A program made the position numbers and the translations under genes. Positions 1 through 7,434 of a stretch of 9,958 nt of DNA are shown here, in pieces. Position 1 is the stretch's first letter; the number at the start of each line of letters is the position of its first letter. The notes under the pieces are model-generated. The model had not been told where the DNA came from. It made no database searches and worked only from the letters and a program-made list of their open reading frames with translations. The DNA lies in NCBI GenBank assembly GCA_001796415.1, contig MGML01000082.1, positions 1-9,958 of the forward strand, read 5' to 3'. The stretch is from Chloroflexi bacterium RBG_13_46_14 (GTDB lineage: Bacteria; Chloroflexota; Dehalococcoidia; Dehalococcoidales; UBA2162).

Positions 1-2428
1 CTTTGTTCATTTCCTTGACTAAGAGTCTATTATCAGGATTTTCAAGGTTTTTATCTTTCTCGAACAGCATTATGGCTTCGCTGCGGGCTACCTCAAGCAG
101 GCCGACATCCGATATCTTCGCCATCCGCAGGTCTGGCATACCACTCTGGCGGGTACCGTAAAATTCACCGGGTCCACGCAGCTTCAGGTCTTCTTCCGCC
201 AGCTTGAAACCGTCCTGGATACTCTCAATTATGTCAAGTCGCTCACGGGCTACTTCCGATGGATTCTCCGCCATCAGGATGCAGTAACTCTGTACGATGC
301 CTCGCCCTACTCTTCCGCGGAACTGGTGAAGCTGTGACAGCCCGAACCGGTCGGCGCTCTCCACCATCATCACCGTGGCATTAGGTACGTCTATTCCCAC
401 CTCGACAACCGGAGTAGCCACGAGAATATCATATTCACCCGCATAAAACTCCCGCATTACTTTTTCCTTTTCCGTAGCGGAAACCCGACCGTGCAGTAAT
501 CCGAGTTTCAATTCGGGGAAAACTTCGTTTGTAAGGCGTTCGTACTCAATAGTCGCCGCTCTTGCCTGTACTGCCTCTGATTCCTCGATCAGCGGACAGA
601 TGATGAACGCCTGGTTACCGGCAGCAACCTGCTTTCGAATAAACGCGTAAGCACTTGCCCGTTGTCCGGGTTTCAGCCATTTTGTCTTGATGGTCTGCCT
701 GCCCGGTGGAAGTTCATCGATCAGCGAAAGATCGAGATCGCCGTACAGCGTTAATGCCAGTGTCCGCGGAATAGGGGTAGCCGTCATTATCGTTATATGA
801 GGGTTAAAACCTTTTTGTCTAAGGGCAGAACGCTGTTCAACCCCAAAGCGATGCTGCTCATCGATTACAGCGTAGCCCAGCCTATGAAACTCGACTTCCT
901 GCTGGATCAGGGCATGAGTACCGATCACGATATCAGCGCTGCCATCCTGTATTTTCTTCTGTAATTCCCTCTTTCTGGCCGCTTTGACAGATCCTATAAG
1001 CAAGGAAACGGTAACCGGACGGTCCAGTATACCGGAAAACGTCCTCAAATAATCTTCATCCGAATCAAGGTTACCTTGATTGGAAAACAAATTACATATA
1101 GTTGAAAAGTGCTGTTCGGCGAGGATTTCAGTTGGAGCCATTAGTGCTCCCTGGAAACCATTCGCAGCAGCCATCAGCAGAGCAGCGGTAGCGACTACCG
1201 TTTTACCACTCCCGACATCACCCTGTAGCAGGCGGGACATTGCCCGCGGTTTCTCAAGGTCAGCCAGGATTTCCTTGAGAGATCTTTCCTGGGCACGTGT
1301 CAATCCGAAAGGTAATAATGCCAGGAACGCATCGAGTACCGTTCTATTAGTCTTGATAGGATTAGCCGGTTGTCCTTCCTGCCATTCACGCTTCTTCTTC
1401 AATACTCCGAGTTGAAGCAGGAATAACTCGTCGAAGGCTATCCGTACTCTCGCCCTGTTTTTTAGTATCTCGTCATCGGGGAAATGTGCCTGGCTGATGG
1501 CAACAGGAAGCGGAAGAAGTTTCTGTCTTTCCCTGATCTCGTCCGGCAGGAAATCCTCTACCTGCCATGCCCACCGGTCGATCACCTCTTTCATCAGCTT
1601 CCTGACCTGGCGAGGACGAAGTCCCTGAGTCAGAGAATAAATCGGGACGAGGCGGCCCACGTGGATCATCTCCTTGTCTTCAACAAGTTCCCATTCAGGC
1701 GACTGAAAAACATGCCGGCCCTGGAACAGGCTGACTTTGCCGCTGATGACTACCCTTGAATTAGTGGTCAGTTTCTTTGCCAGGTACGGATTATTAAACC
1801 AGACAACCCTGACATTTCCCGTATCATCGCCGACAGTAGCTTCGGTACTTTTCCTGCCTCCGGGTCTGGTCTCTCTGGCTTCCCAGACATTTGCGATAAT
1901 GGTCTCTTCATTGCCCTCGGTGAGTTCCGAGATCGACTTTGTATTGCTGTAATCAAGGTGCCGGTGGGGAAAAAAATAAAGCAGGTCTCTGACCGTTCTC
2001 AATCCCATCTTGTTGAATCGAGTCGCCAGATTTGAACTTATCCCCTTGACTATGGTGATTGGAGAATCGATTGACTGTGTTCCGGTCGCTTTTTTTACCC
2101 TTGGTTTTACAGCAGGCTTGGTAGTATTTAGAGAAGCAGGTTCAGGGTTTCTCCCAACTTTTTCTCCTTCTTCTTTCTCAGAAAGAAACGAAAAAATATT
2201 CTCAATAAAAACCTTACGTTCTTGCCTGGAAAGAGAGGAATAACCTGCTTCTGCAAGACGGAGTTCCTCAAAGCGTCTCAAGACCTTAGGAGAGGTTATG
2301 GATATCGCTGCTTTACCTGCCCAGTTACGCAGAAATTTATCGAGACCACCGATTACTGCCGAGTCTTCATAGCCCTTGTTACTTTCAAGTTCAAGAATTT
2401 TACGCAGCGACTCAGCATCTAAAGACAA
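1..2428 (-). CDS. recG: ATP-dependent DNA helicase RecG (3' end beyond window)
   Basis: RecG is a cytoplasmic superfamily 2 helicase that regresses stalled replication forks and branch-migrates Holliday junctions. Reading from a TTG at 2428 gives 809 uninterrupted codons to the window edge, so the C-terminus is missing; by family length only some tens of residues should be lost. An N-terminal extension of about 120 residues (a charged helical part, then a Lys/Pro-rich linker) precedes the wedge/OB domain, about 121-260. Helicase motifs follow in order: Walker A GDVGSGKT (403-410), APTEILAEQH (431-440), DEQH (523-526), TATPIPRT (549-556), VVEVGIDVPNA (674-684), QFRGRVGRG (702-710) and the RecG-type RGPGEFYGTRQSG (751-763). 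TTG is chosen because GGAGG lies 7 nt upstream and an in-frame TAA sits nine codons before it. It is the last visible gene of the fakA-degV-recG run. The identity is very secure. Confidence 0.97.
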   Translation of the reverse strand, partial: MSLDAESLRKILELESNKGYEDSAVIGGLDKFLRNWAGKAAISITSPKVLRRFEELRLAEAGYSSLSRQERKVFIENIFSFLSEKEEGEKVGRNPEPASLNTTKPAVKPRVKKATGTQSIDSPITIVKGISSNLATRFNKMGLRTVRDLLYFFPHRHLDYSNTKSISELTEGNEETIIANVWEARETRPGGRKSTEATVGDDTGNVRVVWFNNPYLAKKLTTNSRVVISGKVSLFQGRHVFQSPEWELVEDKEMIHVGRLVPIYSLTQGLRPRQVRKLMKEVIDRWAWQVEDFLPDEIRERQKLLPLPVAISQAHFPDDEILKNRARVRIAFDELFLLQLGVLKKKREWQEGQPANPIKTNRTVLDAFLALLPFGLTRAQERSLKEILADLEKPRAMSRLLQGDVGSGKTVVATAALLMAAANGFQGALMAPTEILAEQHFSTICNLFSNQGNLDSDEDYLRTFSGILDRPVTVSLLIGSVKAARKRELQKKIQDGSADIVIGTHALIQQEVEFHRLGYAVIDEQHRFGVEQRSALRQKGFNPHITIMTATPIPRTLALTLYGDLDLSLIDELPPGRQTIKTKWLKPGQRASAYAFIRKQVAAGNQAFIICPLIEESEAVQARAATIEYERLTNEVFPELKLGLLHGRVSATEKEKVMREFYAGEYDILVATPVVEVGIDVPNATVMMVESADRFGLSQLHQFRGRVGRGIVQSYCILMAENPSEVARERLDIIESIQDGFKLAEEDLKLRGPGEFYGTRQSGMPDLRMAKISDVGLLEVARSEAIMLFEKDKNLENPDNRLLVKEMNK

Positions 2429-2435
2429 CGTAGGT

Positions 2436-2440
2436 CCTCC
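2436..2440 (-). promoter_or_regulatory. Shine-Dalgarno site fixing the recG TTG start
   Basis: On the minus strand GGAGG is followed by a 7-nt spacer and then TTG at 2428. No in-frame ATG exists between the upstream stop (2453-2455) and this site, so the site decides a non-ATG start for recG. The 68-nt degV-recG gap that contains it shows no terminator or clear promoter, which fits cotranscription. Confidence 0.8.
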
Positions 2441-2496
2441 GCAGCATGAACGTTAACGGGCACCGCAACTTAAAATCCCGCATTGTTGGTAGTACT

Positions 2497-3339
2497 CTAT
2501 TTTTCGGCTTCAAGTACTGTCACCGCAATAGCACCCGGTCCGCCATATACACCAAGAACGGGACTAACAGTCGAACGATATATATGTTTATCCGGTGCCA
2601 GGGATTTCACCCTGTCTGCCAGTTTGTCCGCTTCACCCTGCGCGGTGGTATGTTCAACAGCTAGTTCGCCGATTTTCTGAAAACTCTGGACATGCTGGTA
2701 CAGGTAGTCCATACCGGCGGTTAAAGAACGTTTTCTTGTCAGCGGAGTCATTTCCCCATCTTTGATCGTAAGTATCTGCTTGATGGAGAGTACCGATCCC
2801 ATCAATTCCTTTGCTTTACCGATACGCCCGCCCTTTGCCAGATATGTGAGAGTATCGAAATACACGACAAAATGAGAGCGGTTGATTGCATTTTTCACGT
2901 ATTTCACGAGGTCATCCATACTGGCACCTTCGTTAGCTTTCCTGGCTGTGGTGATAACAATCAACCCCAGCCCCATTGCCACCTTTTCCGAGTTTATAAC
3001 CTCAATGCGGCCCTTCTTTTCGGTCATGCTTATAGCACCAACCGCTGACTGGTAGGTTCCGCTGAGTTTACTCGAAACGGTAATTACCAGAATTTCATCC
3101 GTTTCTGTGAGTAATTCATCGTAGACATCGGCAAAAGTCTTGGGAGTTGGCTGAGTGGTTGTCGGCCAGATATTACCGTTTATGAGTCGTGAATAGAACT
3201 CATCGGTGGTAATTGTCACTCTGTCCAGGTATTGCTCGTGCCCGAAAAGTACCGTCAGGGGGACGACGGTTACCCCAAGCTCTTCGGCAAGGGAACTGGT
3301 TATATCGGATAAACTATCGGTAATAATTTTTACGGCCAT
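2497..3339 (-). CDS. degV: DegV family fatty-acid-binding protein (FakB-like)
   Basis: The 280-residue product is full length for the DegV/FakB family. These soluble proteins hold a fatty acid in a buried pocket and present its carboxylate to the kinase FakA. Visible landmarks are the N-terminal VKIITDSLSDI (3-13), the TTTQPTP loop (60-66, usually TSQPS), SSKLSGTYQSA (89-99) with Ser93 at the expected fatty-acid carboxylate position, LAKGGRIGKA (167-176) with Arg172, and the C-terminal SPVLGVYGGPGA (259-270). The last motif normally has His where Tyr265 stands here. The ATG at 3339 has GGAGG five nt upstream (3345-3349), only 12 nt after the fakA stop, so the two genes are probably cotranscribed and translationally coupled. 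The adjacent fakA supports a FakB role. Its fatty-acid preference cannot be read from the sequence. Confidence 0.93.
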   Translation of the reverse strand: MAVKIITDSLSDITSSLAEELGVTVVPLTVLFGHEQYLDRVTITTDEFYSRLINGNIWPTTTQPTPKTFADVYDELLTETDEILVITVSSKLSGTYQSAVGAISMTEKKGRIEVINSEKVAMGLGLIVITTARKANEGASMDDLVKYVKNAINRSHFVVYFDTLTYLAKGGRIGKAKELMGSVLSIKQILTIKDGEMTPLTRKRSLTAGMDYLYQHVQSFQKIGELAVEHTTAQGEADKLADRVKSLAPDKHIYRSTVSPVLGVYGGPGAIAVTVLEAEK

Positions 3340-3351
3340 ATAATCCTCCGT

Positions 3352-4986
3352 TTATTCAATAGATACTATGTAATCATAATAGGGCTGACCGCCCTTTACT
3401 ACCTCAACCTGTAGTTGCGGGTAATGTTCACGTATGCTTTCGCTGACCTGGGATGCTTCCTCGGGTTTCGTGTCAGCACCGTAGTATATAGTTACTATCT
3501 CGTTCTGGTTCATATCCATTTTAGCGAGCATCTTGTTGAGTATATCTATGGTGGTATTACCTGCTGCCAGTAACTCCCCGTCAAGGAGACCGATTGCCTG
3601 CTTCTTTTTAATACTCAGCCCATCCAGTTGCGCCGACCTTACAGCCCGTGTGATTTCAATAGTCTTAACCATCGACGTGGCTTCTTTCATCAGTTCGGCA
3701 TTCGTGGAAAAATCAGCCTCATAATCGAAAGCCAGTAATGCCGCTACGCCTTGCGGTATGGTTCGAGTCGGAATCACTTCGATTGATTTATTACTCAGTG
3801 TCTTTACCTGCTCGGCTGTGAGTATAATGTTCTTGTTATTAGGAAGAATTATCACTTTATCTGACGCGACGGCGTTGACAGCTTGCAGAATATCCTTTAT
3901 GCTTGGATTCATTGTCTGACCACCGGGAACTATCGCTGTCGTACCCAGGCTGGTAAATACTTCGGCAAGGCCGTCTCCCGAGACAACCGCAACTGTAGCC
4001 GTATCTACTTCAACCGCTCGAGATTTCTGCACCTCGAGAAAGTCCTGGTACTGTTCATCCATATTCCTTATGGATACCTGGTGCAATGTCCCGAGTGATG
4101 TAGCATACCTGATCACTTTACCCGGGTCCATTGTGTGAATATGGATCCTGGTGATATTTGTATCCCCCACGACTATCAGTGATTCACCCTCTTTTTTAAG
4201 ACGGTCTCTGATCTTTTCGATGTTAAAACCTTCGCCTTTCAGCATAAATTCGGTACAGTACCCGAACGGAACCTCATCTTCCTTATTTATCTGAGGTATT
4301 CTGACCGGCTGAGGAAGATTGCTGGCAATCATCTGTGGCTTGCGGAACTGCATCAGTTCGGCTTCACCCCTCAGGTAGCGTAAAGCTCCTTCGAGAATGG
4401 TGTACAGCCCCTGCCCACCTGCATCTACAACTCCTGCTTCCTTTAGAACAGGGAGTAGCGTAGGAGTATTCGCAACCGATTCACCGGCACTTTCAACAAT
4501 CGCTTCCATTACCGAAATTGTGTCTGTCGCTCCGCCGTCCACGCATTTCTGGCCGGCCTGTGCAGCTTCTCTGACTACGGTAAGGATTGTTCCTTCTACC
4601 GGATTCGTGATACCTTTATAGGCAACCTCAGCCGCTCTCTGGAGTGCCAAAGCGATATCTTCACCATTGATTGCCTTCTTTTCAGCCAGGCTTTCCGCCA
4701 TCCCCTTCCATATCTGGGACAGAATAACTCCGCTGTTTCCCCTGGCGCCCATCAATGCGCCTTGAGCTACTGCTTTAGCCGCGTCCGAAACGCTTGAACT
4801 ATTATGTATATAGGCTTCATCGACACTGGAACGCATCGTTAAAAGCATATTAGTGCCCGTATCACCATCGGGTACTGGAAATACGTTCAAAGCATCTATA
4901 TCCGACGAACTCTTTTCCAGCCATGACGTAGCGGTAGAAAGCATTTCTCGGAATTCCCTGCCGGTTATTAAATCTACCTGTTTCAT
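3352..4986 (-). CDS. fakA: Fatty acid kinase FakA-like protein (DAK2 / YloV family)
   Basis: The 544-residue product matches the usual length of YloV/FakA proteins (about 550). FakA phosphorylates a FakB-bound fatty acid to acyl-phosphate, which feeds PlsX/PlsY phospholipid synthesis. The N-terminal DhaL-like (DAK2) domain, about 8-205, carries NVFPVPDGDTGTN (34-46) with Asp40 and Asp42 as expected Mg-ATP ligands, GARGNSGVILSQ (80-91) and DAGGQGL (188-194). The middle domain carries IHIHTMDPG (281-289), whose His282 and His284 match the conserved histidine pair of FakA. The last 200 or so residues form a DegV-like C-terminal domain. The ATG at 4986 has GGAAGG six nt upstream (4993-4998). It is the first gene of the run with degV and recG and is divergent from rpmB. 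Older annotations call this family dihydroxyacetone kinase-like, but the degV neighbour favours fatty acid kinase. Confidence 0.92.
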   Translation of the reverse strand: MKQVDLITGREFREMLSTATSWLEKSSSDIDALNVFPVPDGDTGTNMLLTMRSSVDEAYIHNSSSVSDAAKAVAQGALMGARGNSGVILSQIWKGMAESLAEKKAINGEDIALALQRAAEVAYKGITNPVEGTILTVVREAAQAGQKCVDGGATDTISVMEAIVESAGESVANTPTLLPVLKEAGVVDAGGQGLYTILEGALRYLRGEAELMQFRKPQMIASNLPQPVRIPQINKEDEVPFGYCTEFMLKGEGFNIEKIRDRLKKEGESLIVVGDTNITRIHIHTMDPGKVIRYATSLGTLHQVSIRNMDEQYQDFLEVQKSRAVEVDTATVAVVSGDGLAEVFTSLGTTAIVPGGQTMNPSIKDILQAVNAVASDKVIILPNNKNIILTAEQVKTLSNKSIEVIPTRTIPQGVAALLAFDYEADFSTNAELMKEATSMVKTIEITRAVRSAQLDGLSIKKKQAIGLLDGELLAAGNTTIDILNKMLAKMDMNQNEIVTIYYGADTKPEEASQVSESIREHYPQLQVEVVKGGQPYYDYIVSIE

Positions 4987-5130
4987 TTACTACCTTCCTT
5001 GTCGATAGTCTCCCTTTAATTCTGGAGTATATCGATTCACACCCCTCTTCTCTTGCCAACTGTATTTTACTATGTTAGTATGATAGAAGCATATTACCTA
5101 ATTTTTAATCTATCGGTCAAGAGGAAGAAA
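4987..5130. promoter_or_regulatory. Divergent fakA / rpmB intergenic promoter region
   Basis: This 144-nt region separates the divergent starts of fakA (minus) and rpmB (plus) and must drive at least rpmB. Toward rpmB the best candidate is a TTGCCA -35 at 5053-5058, 17 nt from TAGTAT at 5076-5081; an overlapping TATGAT at 5079-5084 is a better -10 but would need a 20-nt spacer. Toward fakA, TATACT (minus strand of 5026-5031) resembles a -10 but has no well-placed -35. The rpmB leader would be about 40 nt. I saw no riboswitch-like fold or clear operator. Confidence 0.45.
5121..5125 (+). promoter_or_regulatory. Shine-Dalgarno site for the rpmB TTG start
   Basis: GAGGA is followed by a 5-nt spacer and TTG at 5131. 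This supports starting L28 at the residue just before its first zinc-ligand cysteine rather than at the upstream in-frame TTG (5053), which would add 26 residues without L28 character. Confidence 0.75.
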
Positions 5131-5340
5131 TTGAAGTGTGAAATTTGCGGCAAAACCCCTCAATTCGGTCATAATGTCAGCCATTCGAAGCGACATACCA
5201 ATCGTAAATGGATACCGAATATCCATCCGGCAACGGTAAATGTCGATGGGAAGCAAACCCAGATTAACATGTGTACCCGGTGCCTGCGCACTCTGAATAA
5301 ACCACCCAGGAAACAGAAACAGGAAATTAACAAGAATTAA
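5131..5340 (+). CDS. rpmB: 50S ribosomal protein L28 (zinc-binding type)
   Basis: L28 is a small basic protein of the large ribosomal subunit. The 69-residue product starts (M)KCEICGKTPQFGHNVSHS, the typical L28 opening, continues with a basic stretch through KRHTNRKW (20-27), and ends with a Lys-rich tail. Two CxxC pairs, Cys3/Cys6 and Cys48/Cys51, mark the zinc-binding form. The TTG start at 5131 is supported by GAGGA five nt upstream and by family alignment. It is the only plus-strand gene in the window, is transcribed alone from the divergent region and ends in its own terminator. A TTG start is unusual for a strongly expressed ribosomal protein gene. The identity is secure and the start well supported. 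Confidence 0.95.
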   Translation: MKCEICGKTPQFGHNVSHSKRHTNRKWIPNIHPATVNVDGKQTQINMCTRCLRTLNKPPRKQKQEINKN

Positions 5341-5361
5341 ACCTGTATTGTGCGGGAACAG

Positions 5362-5398
5362 CAGCCTTGTATCACTAAACAAGGCTGTTTCTTATTTT
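5362..5398 (+). terminator. Rho-independent terminator of rpmB
   Basis: CAGCCTTGT (5362-5370) and ACAAGGCTG (5379-5387) form a perfect 9-bp stem with the 8-nt loop ATCACTAA. The T-rich tract TTTCTTATTTT follows on the plus strand. It begins 21 nt after the rpmB stop. On the minus strand the same stem is followed by CTGTTCCCGC, which is not T-rich, so it should terminate mainly rpmB transcripts. The loop contains the complement of the rpe stop codon (5375-5377), and the 3' arm and T tract lie within rpe coding sequence. Confidence 0.85.
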
Positions 5399-6052
5399 CT
5401 GTATCGCATCTTTGATGGGTTGGCCTGAACTGAAAACTGCAGCACCGGCTACCAGCACATCTGCCCCTGCGTTAACCACCTTCGGCGCTATATCTACATT
5501 TATTCCCCCGTCAACCTCCAGTTCCGTTTTCAGTCCTTTCTCATCCAGTTTTTTGCGCATGTCGGTAATCTTTCCAAGTGTACCCTCTATGAACGCCTGC
5601 CCGCCGAAACCGGGATTTACCGTCATAATCAGCACCAGGTCCAGATAGGAGAGAATATCATCAAGTCTGGCTATCGGTGTGCCCGGGTTTACCGAAGCGC
5701 CAGCTTTAACACCGGCTTCTTTGATAGCCTGGATAGTACGGTGTATGTGAGGGCATGCTTCCACGTGAACGGTTAAAATATCTGCCCCGGCATCCACAAA
5801 CTGCCTGATATAATCAGGAGGTCTCTCAATCATAAGATGCACATCCAGAGGGAGATCAGTGTAAGGGCGTATCGCCTGCACAATCGCCGGACCCAGGGTA
5901 ATATTCGGTACAAAATGCCCGTCCATCACGTCTACATGAATGTAATCGGCTCCTGCTTCCGACGCCGCTGCGACCTGCTCGCCCAGCCGGGCAAAATCAG
6001 CCGACAAGATAGATGGAGCTATCTTTATGTATTTCACATTTTTCTCAGCCAC
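5375..6052 (-). CDS. rpe: Ribulose-phosphate 3-epimerase
   Basis: Rpe interconverts D-ribulose 5-phosphate and D-xylulose 5-phosphate in the pentose phosphate pathway (and the Calvin cycle where present). The 225-residue TIM barrel is full length. Visible are IAPSILSADFARLG (11-24), HVDVMDGHFVPN (39-50), DVHLM (70-74), MTVNPGFGGQ (143-152), EVDGGI (179-184) and the phosphate-binding AGAAVF (202-207). The metal ligands His39, Asp41, His72 and Asp181 are present, with Asp41 and Asp181 as the acid/base pair. The GTG start at 6052 is chosen because GGAGG (6058-6062) lies five nt upstream, inside the end of argH. The reading frame overlaps argH by 8 nt, so translation is probably coupled. The gene ends in the loop of the convergent rpmB terminator. 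The identity is very secure. Confidence 0.97.
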   Translation of the reverse strand: MAEKNVKYIKIAPSILSADFARLGEQVAAASEAGADYIHVDVMDGHFVPNITLGPAIVQAIRPYTDLPLDVHLMIERPPDYIRQFVDAGADILTVHVEACPHIHRTIQAIKEAGVKAGASVNPGTPIARLDDILSYLDLVLIMTVNPGFGGQAFIEGTLGKITDMRKKLDEKGLKTELEVDGGINVDIAPKVVNAGADVLVAGAAVFSSGQPIKDAIQKIRNSLV

Positions 6053-7424
6053 CGGTACCTCCGATCAACTCTTTTGCCTTCTTCAGGGCTTTCTCCACCT
6101 GTGACGGCGCGGTACCGCCGGGATTATCCCGCGCCGCAAGAGACGACTCTACTGAAATGGACGTAACATCATCGTCGAACAGCGGAGAATATTCCCGGTA
6201 TTCGTCAATACTGAGTTCATCGAGATCTTTATTATTTTGAATCGCATAAGCTACCAGCCTGGCTACCACACCGTGAGCGTCACGGAAAGCGTCGCCTTTT
6301 TTCACGAGGTAGTCCGCGAGGTCCGTCGCCAGTATATACCCCTCACCTGCAGCTTTCTTCATTTTATTGGAATTGACTTTTATAGTACTTATCATTCCTT
6401 TAAACACTTCCAGGCTTGATAGTAGAGTATCCACACAGTCGAAAAAGCCTTCCTTGTCTTCCTGCATGTCGCTATTATAAGAAAGGGGCAAACCTTTCAT
6501 TATCGTCAGCAGCGATACCAGTCTGCCATAAACACGCCCGGTCTTACCGCGTACCAGTTCAGCAATATCGGGATTCTTTTTCTGGGGCATTATACTGCTG
6601 CCGGTAGCGTAAGCATCATCCATTTCGACAAATCCGAACTCGCTCGACGACCAGAGAATCATCTCCTCTGCCAGGCGTGAGAGATGCATCATACAGATGC
6701 TGGCCGCTGATTCATACTCGATAATATAATCGCGGTCGGACACTGCATCCATACTGTTCATGCTTATCCGGCTGAAACCAAGCTCGTTCGCCACGAACTC
6801 TCTATCGATGTCGTAGGCAACTCCCGCTACAGCTCCACTGCCAAGAGGGAGAACGTCCACACGGTCGAGACAATCAGAAAATCTCCCCGTGTCCCGCTGC
6901 AGCATTTCGAAATAGGCCAGGAGGTGATGCGCCAGCAACACAGGCTGCGCTCTCTGGACATGAGTATAACCTGGCATTGCTACCGTCTTGTTCGCTTCAG
7001 CTAAATCAAGCAATGCTTTCTGAAGCAGTTTGATATTCAGGACTGTCTTGTTAATAGCGTCTTTAGCATACAATCGTGTGTCTACTGCCACCTGGTCGTT
7101 TCGGGAACGGGCTGTATGGAGTTTTCTTCCGGCTGCTCCGACTTTTTCGATCAATCTTGCTTCTATATTCATGTGGACATCTTCTAACTCGGGATCGAAC
7201 TTGAATTCACCACTCTCAATCTCCCTGGCTATAGATTCCAGTCCTTTGACAATAATAGTGGTTTCTCTTTTGGTAATAATCCCCTGTTTTCCGAGCATAC
7301 GGGCATGTGCGATACTGCCCTGGATATCGTAAGGGTAGAGTCGCCAGTCAATAAATATCGACGCAGAATATTTAGCAGCGGTTTTATCAGGTTCTTTCTG
7401 AAATCGACCCCGTATGTTACTCAT
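6045..7424 (-). CDS. argH: Argininosuccinate lyase
   Basis: ArgH splits argininosuccinate into arginine and fumarate, the last step of arginine biosynthesis, as a cytoplasmic homotetramer of the aspartase/fumarase superfamily. The product has 459 residues, normal for the family. Conserved parts are EDVHMNIEARL (81-91), HTARSRNDQ (103-111), GYTHVQRAQP (152-161) with His155 as the conserved catalytic-region histidine, LPLGSGAVAG (192-201), and the superfamily signature GSSIMPQKKNPD (275-286) with the flexible-loop serine. The ATG at 7424 lies 10 nt after the argG stop, preceded only by a weak AGAG, which suggests coupling to argG translation. Its last 8 nt overlap the rpe start. The identity is secure. 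Confidence 0.97.
   Translation of the reverse strand: MSNIRGRFQKEPDKTAAKYSASIFIDWRLYPYDIQGSIAHARMLGKQGIITKRETTIIVKGLESIAREIESGEFKFDPELEDVHMNIEARLIEKVGAAGRKLHTARSRNDQVAVDTRLYAKDAINKTVLNIKLLQKALLDLAEANKTVAMPGYTHVQRAQPVLLAHHLLAYFEMLQRDTGRFSDCLDRVDVLPLGSGAVAGVAYDIDREFVANELGFSRISMNSMDAVSDRDYIIEYESAASICMMHLSRLAEEMILWSSSEFGFVEMDDAYATGSSIMPQKKNPDIAELVRGKTGRVYGRLVSLLTIMKGLPLSYNSDMQEDKEGFFDCVDTLLSSLEVFKGMISTIKVNSNKMKKAAGEGYILATDLADYLVKKGDAFRDAHGVVARLVAYAIQNNKDLDELSIDEYREYSPLFDDDVTSISVESSLAARDNPGGTAPSQVEKALKKAKELIGGTGG
6058..6062 (-). promoter_or_regulatory. Shine-Dalgarno site for the rpe GTG start, inside argH
   Basis: GGAGG followed by TACCG and GTG lies in the last codons of argH, which encode IGGTGG. 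It fixes the rpe start within the argH coding sequence and indicates reinitiation or coupling at the argH stop (6045-6047). Confidence 0.8.
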
Positions 7425-7434
7425 AAAATACTCT

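Noticed and set aside
1960..1980. Apparent frameshift in recG at a run of seven A/T bases, where another minus-strand frame opens at about 1956.
   Set aside because: Careful codon counting gives LLYFFPHRHLDYS across the run with no shift, and the frame stays open for 809 codons to the edge. The other frame is a shadow.
2429..2496. Possible promoter or small RNA in the degV-recG gap, prompted by palindromes AGTACT and GTTAAC.
   Set aside because: Only 6-base palindromes are seen, with no paired -35/-10 and no hairpin of note.
5053..5130. Upstream in-frame extension of L28 to TTG 5053.
   Set aside because: The added residues are not L28-like, and the TTG overlaps the proposed -35 box. The family start and Shine-Dalgarno site point to 5131.
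5362..5398. Bidirectional terminator serving both rpmB and rpe.
   Set aside because: On the minus strand the stem is followed by CTGTTCCCGC with no T tract, so only the rpmB direction is supported.
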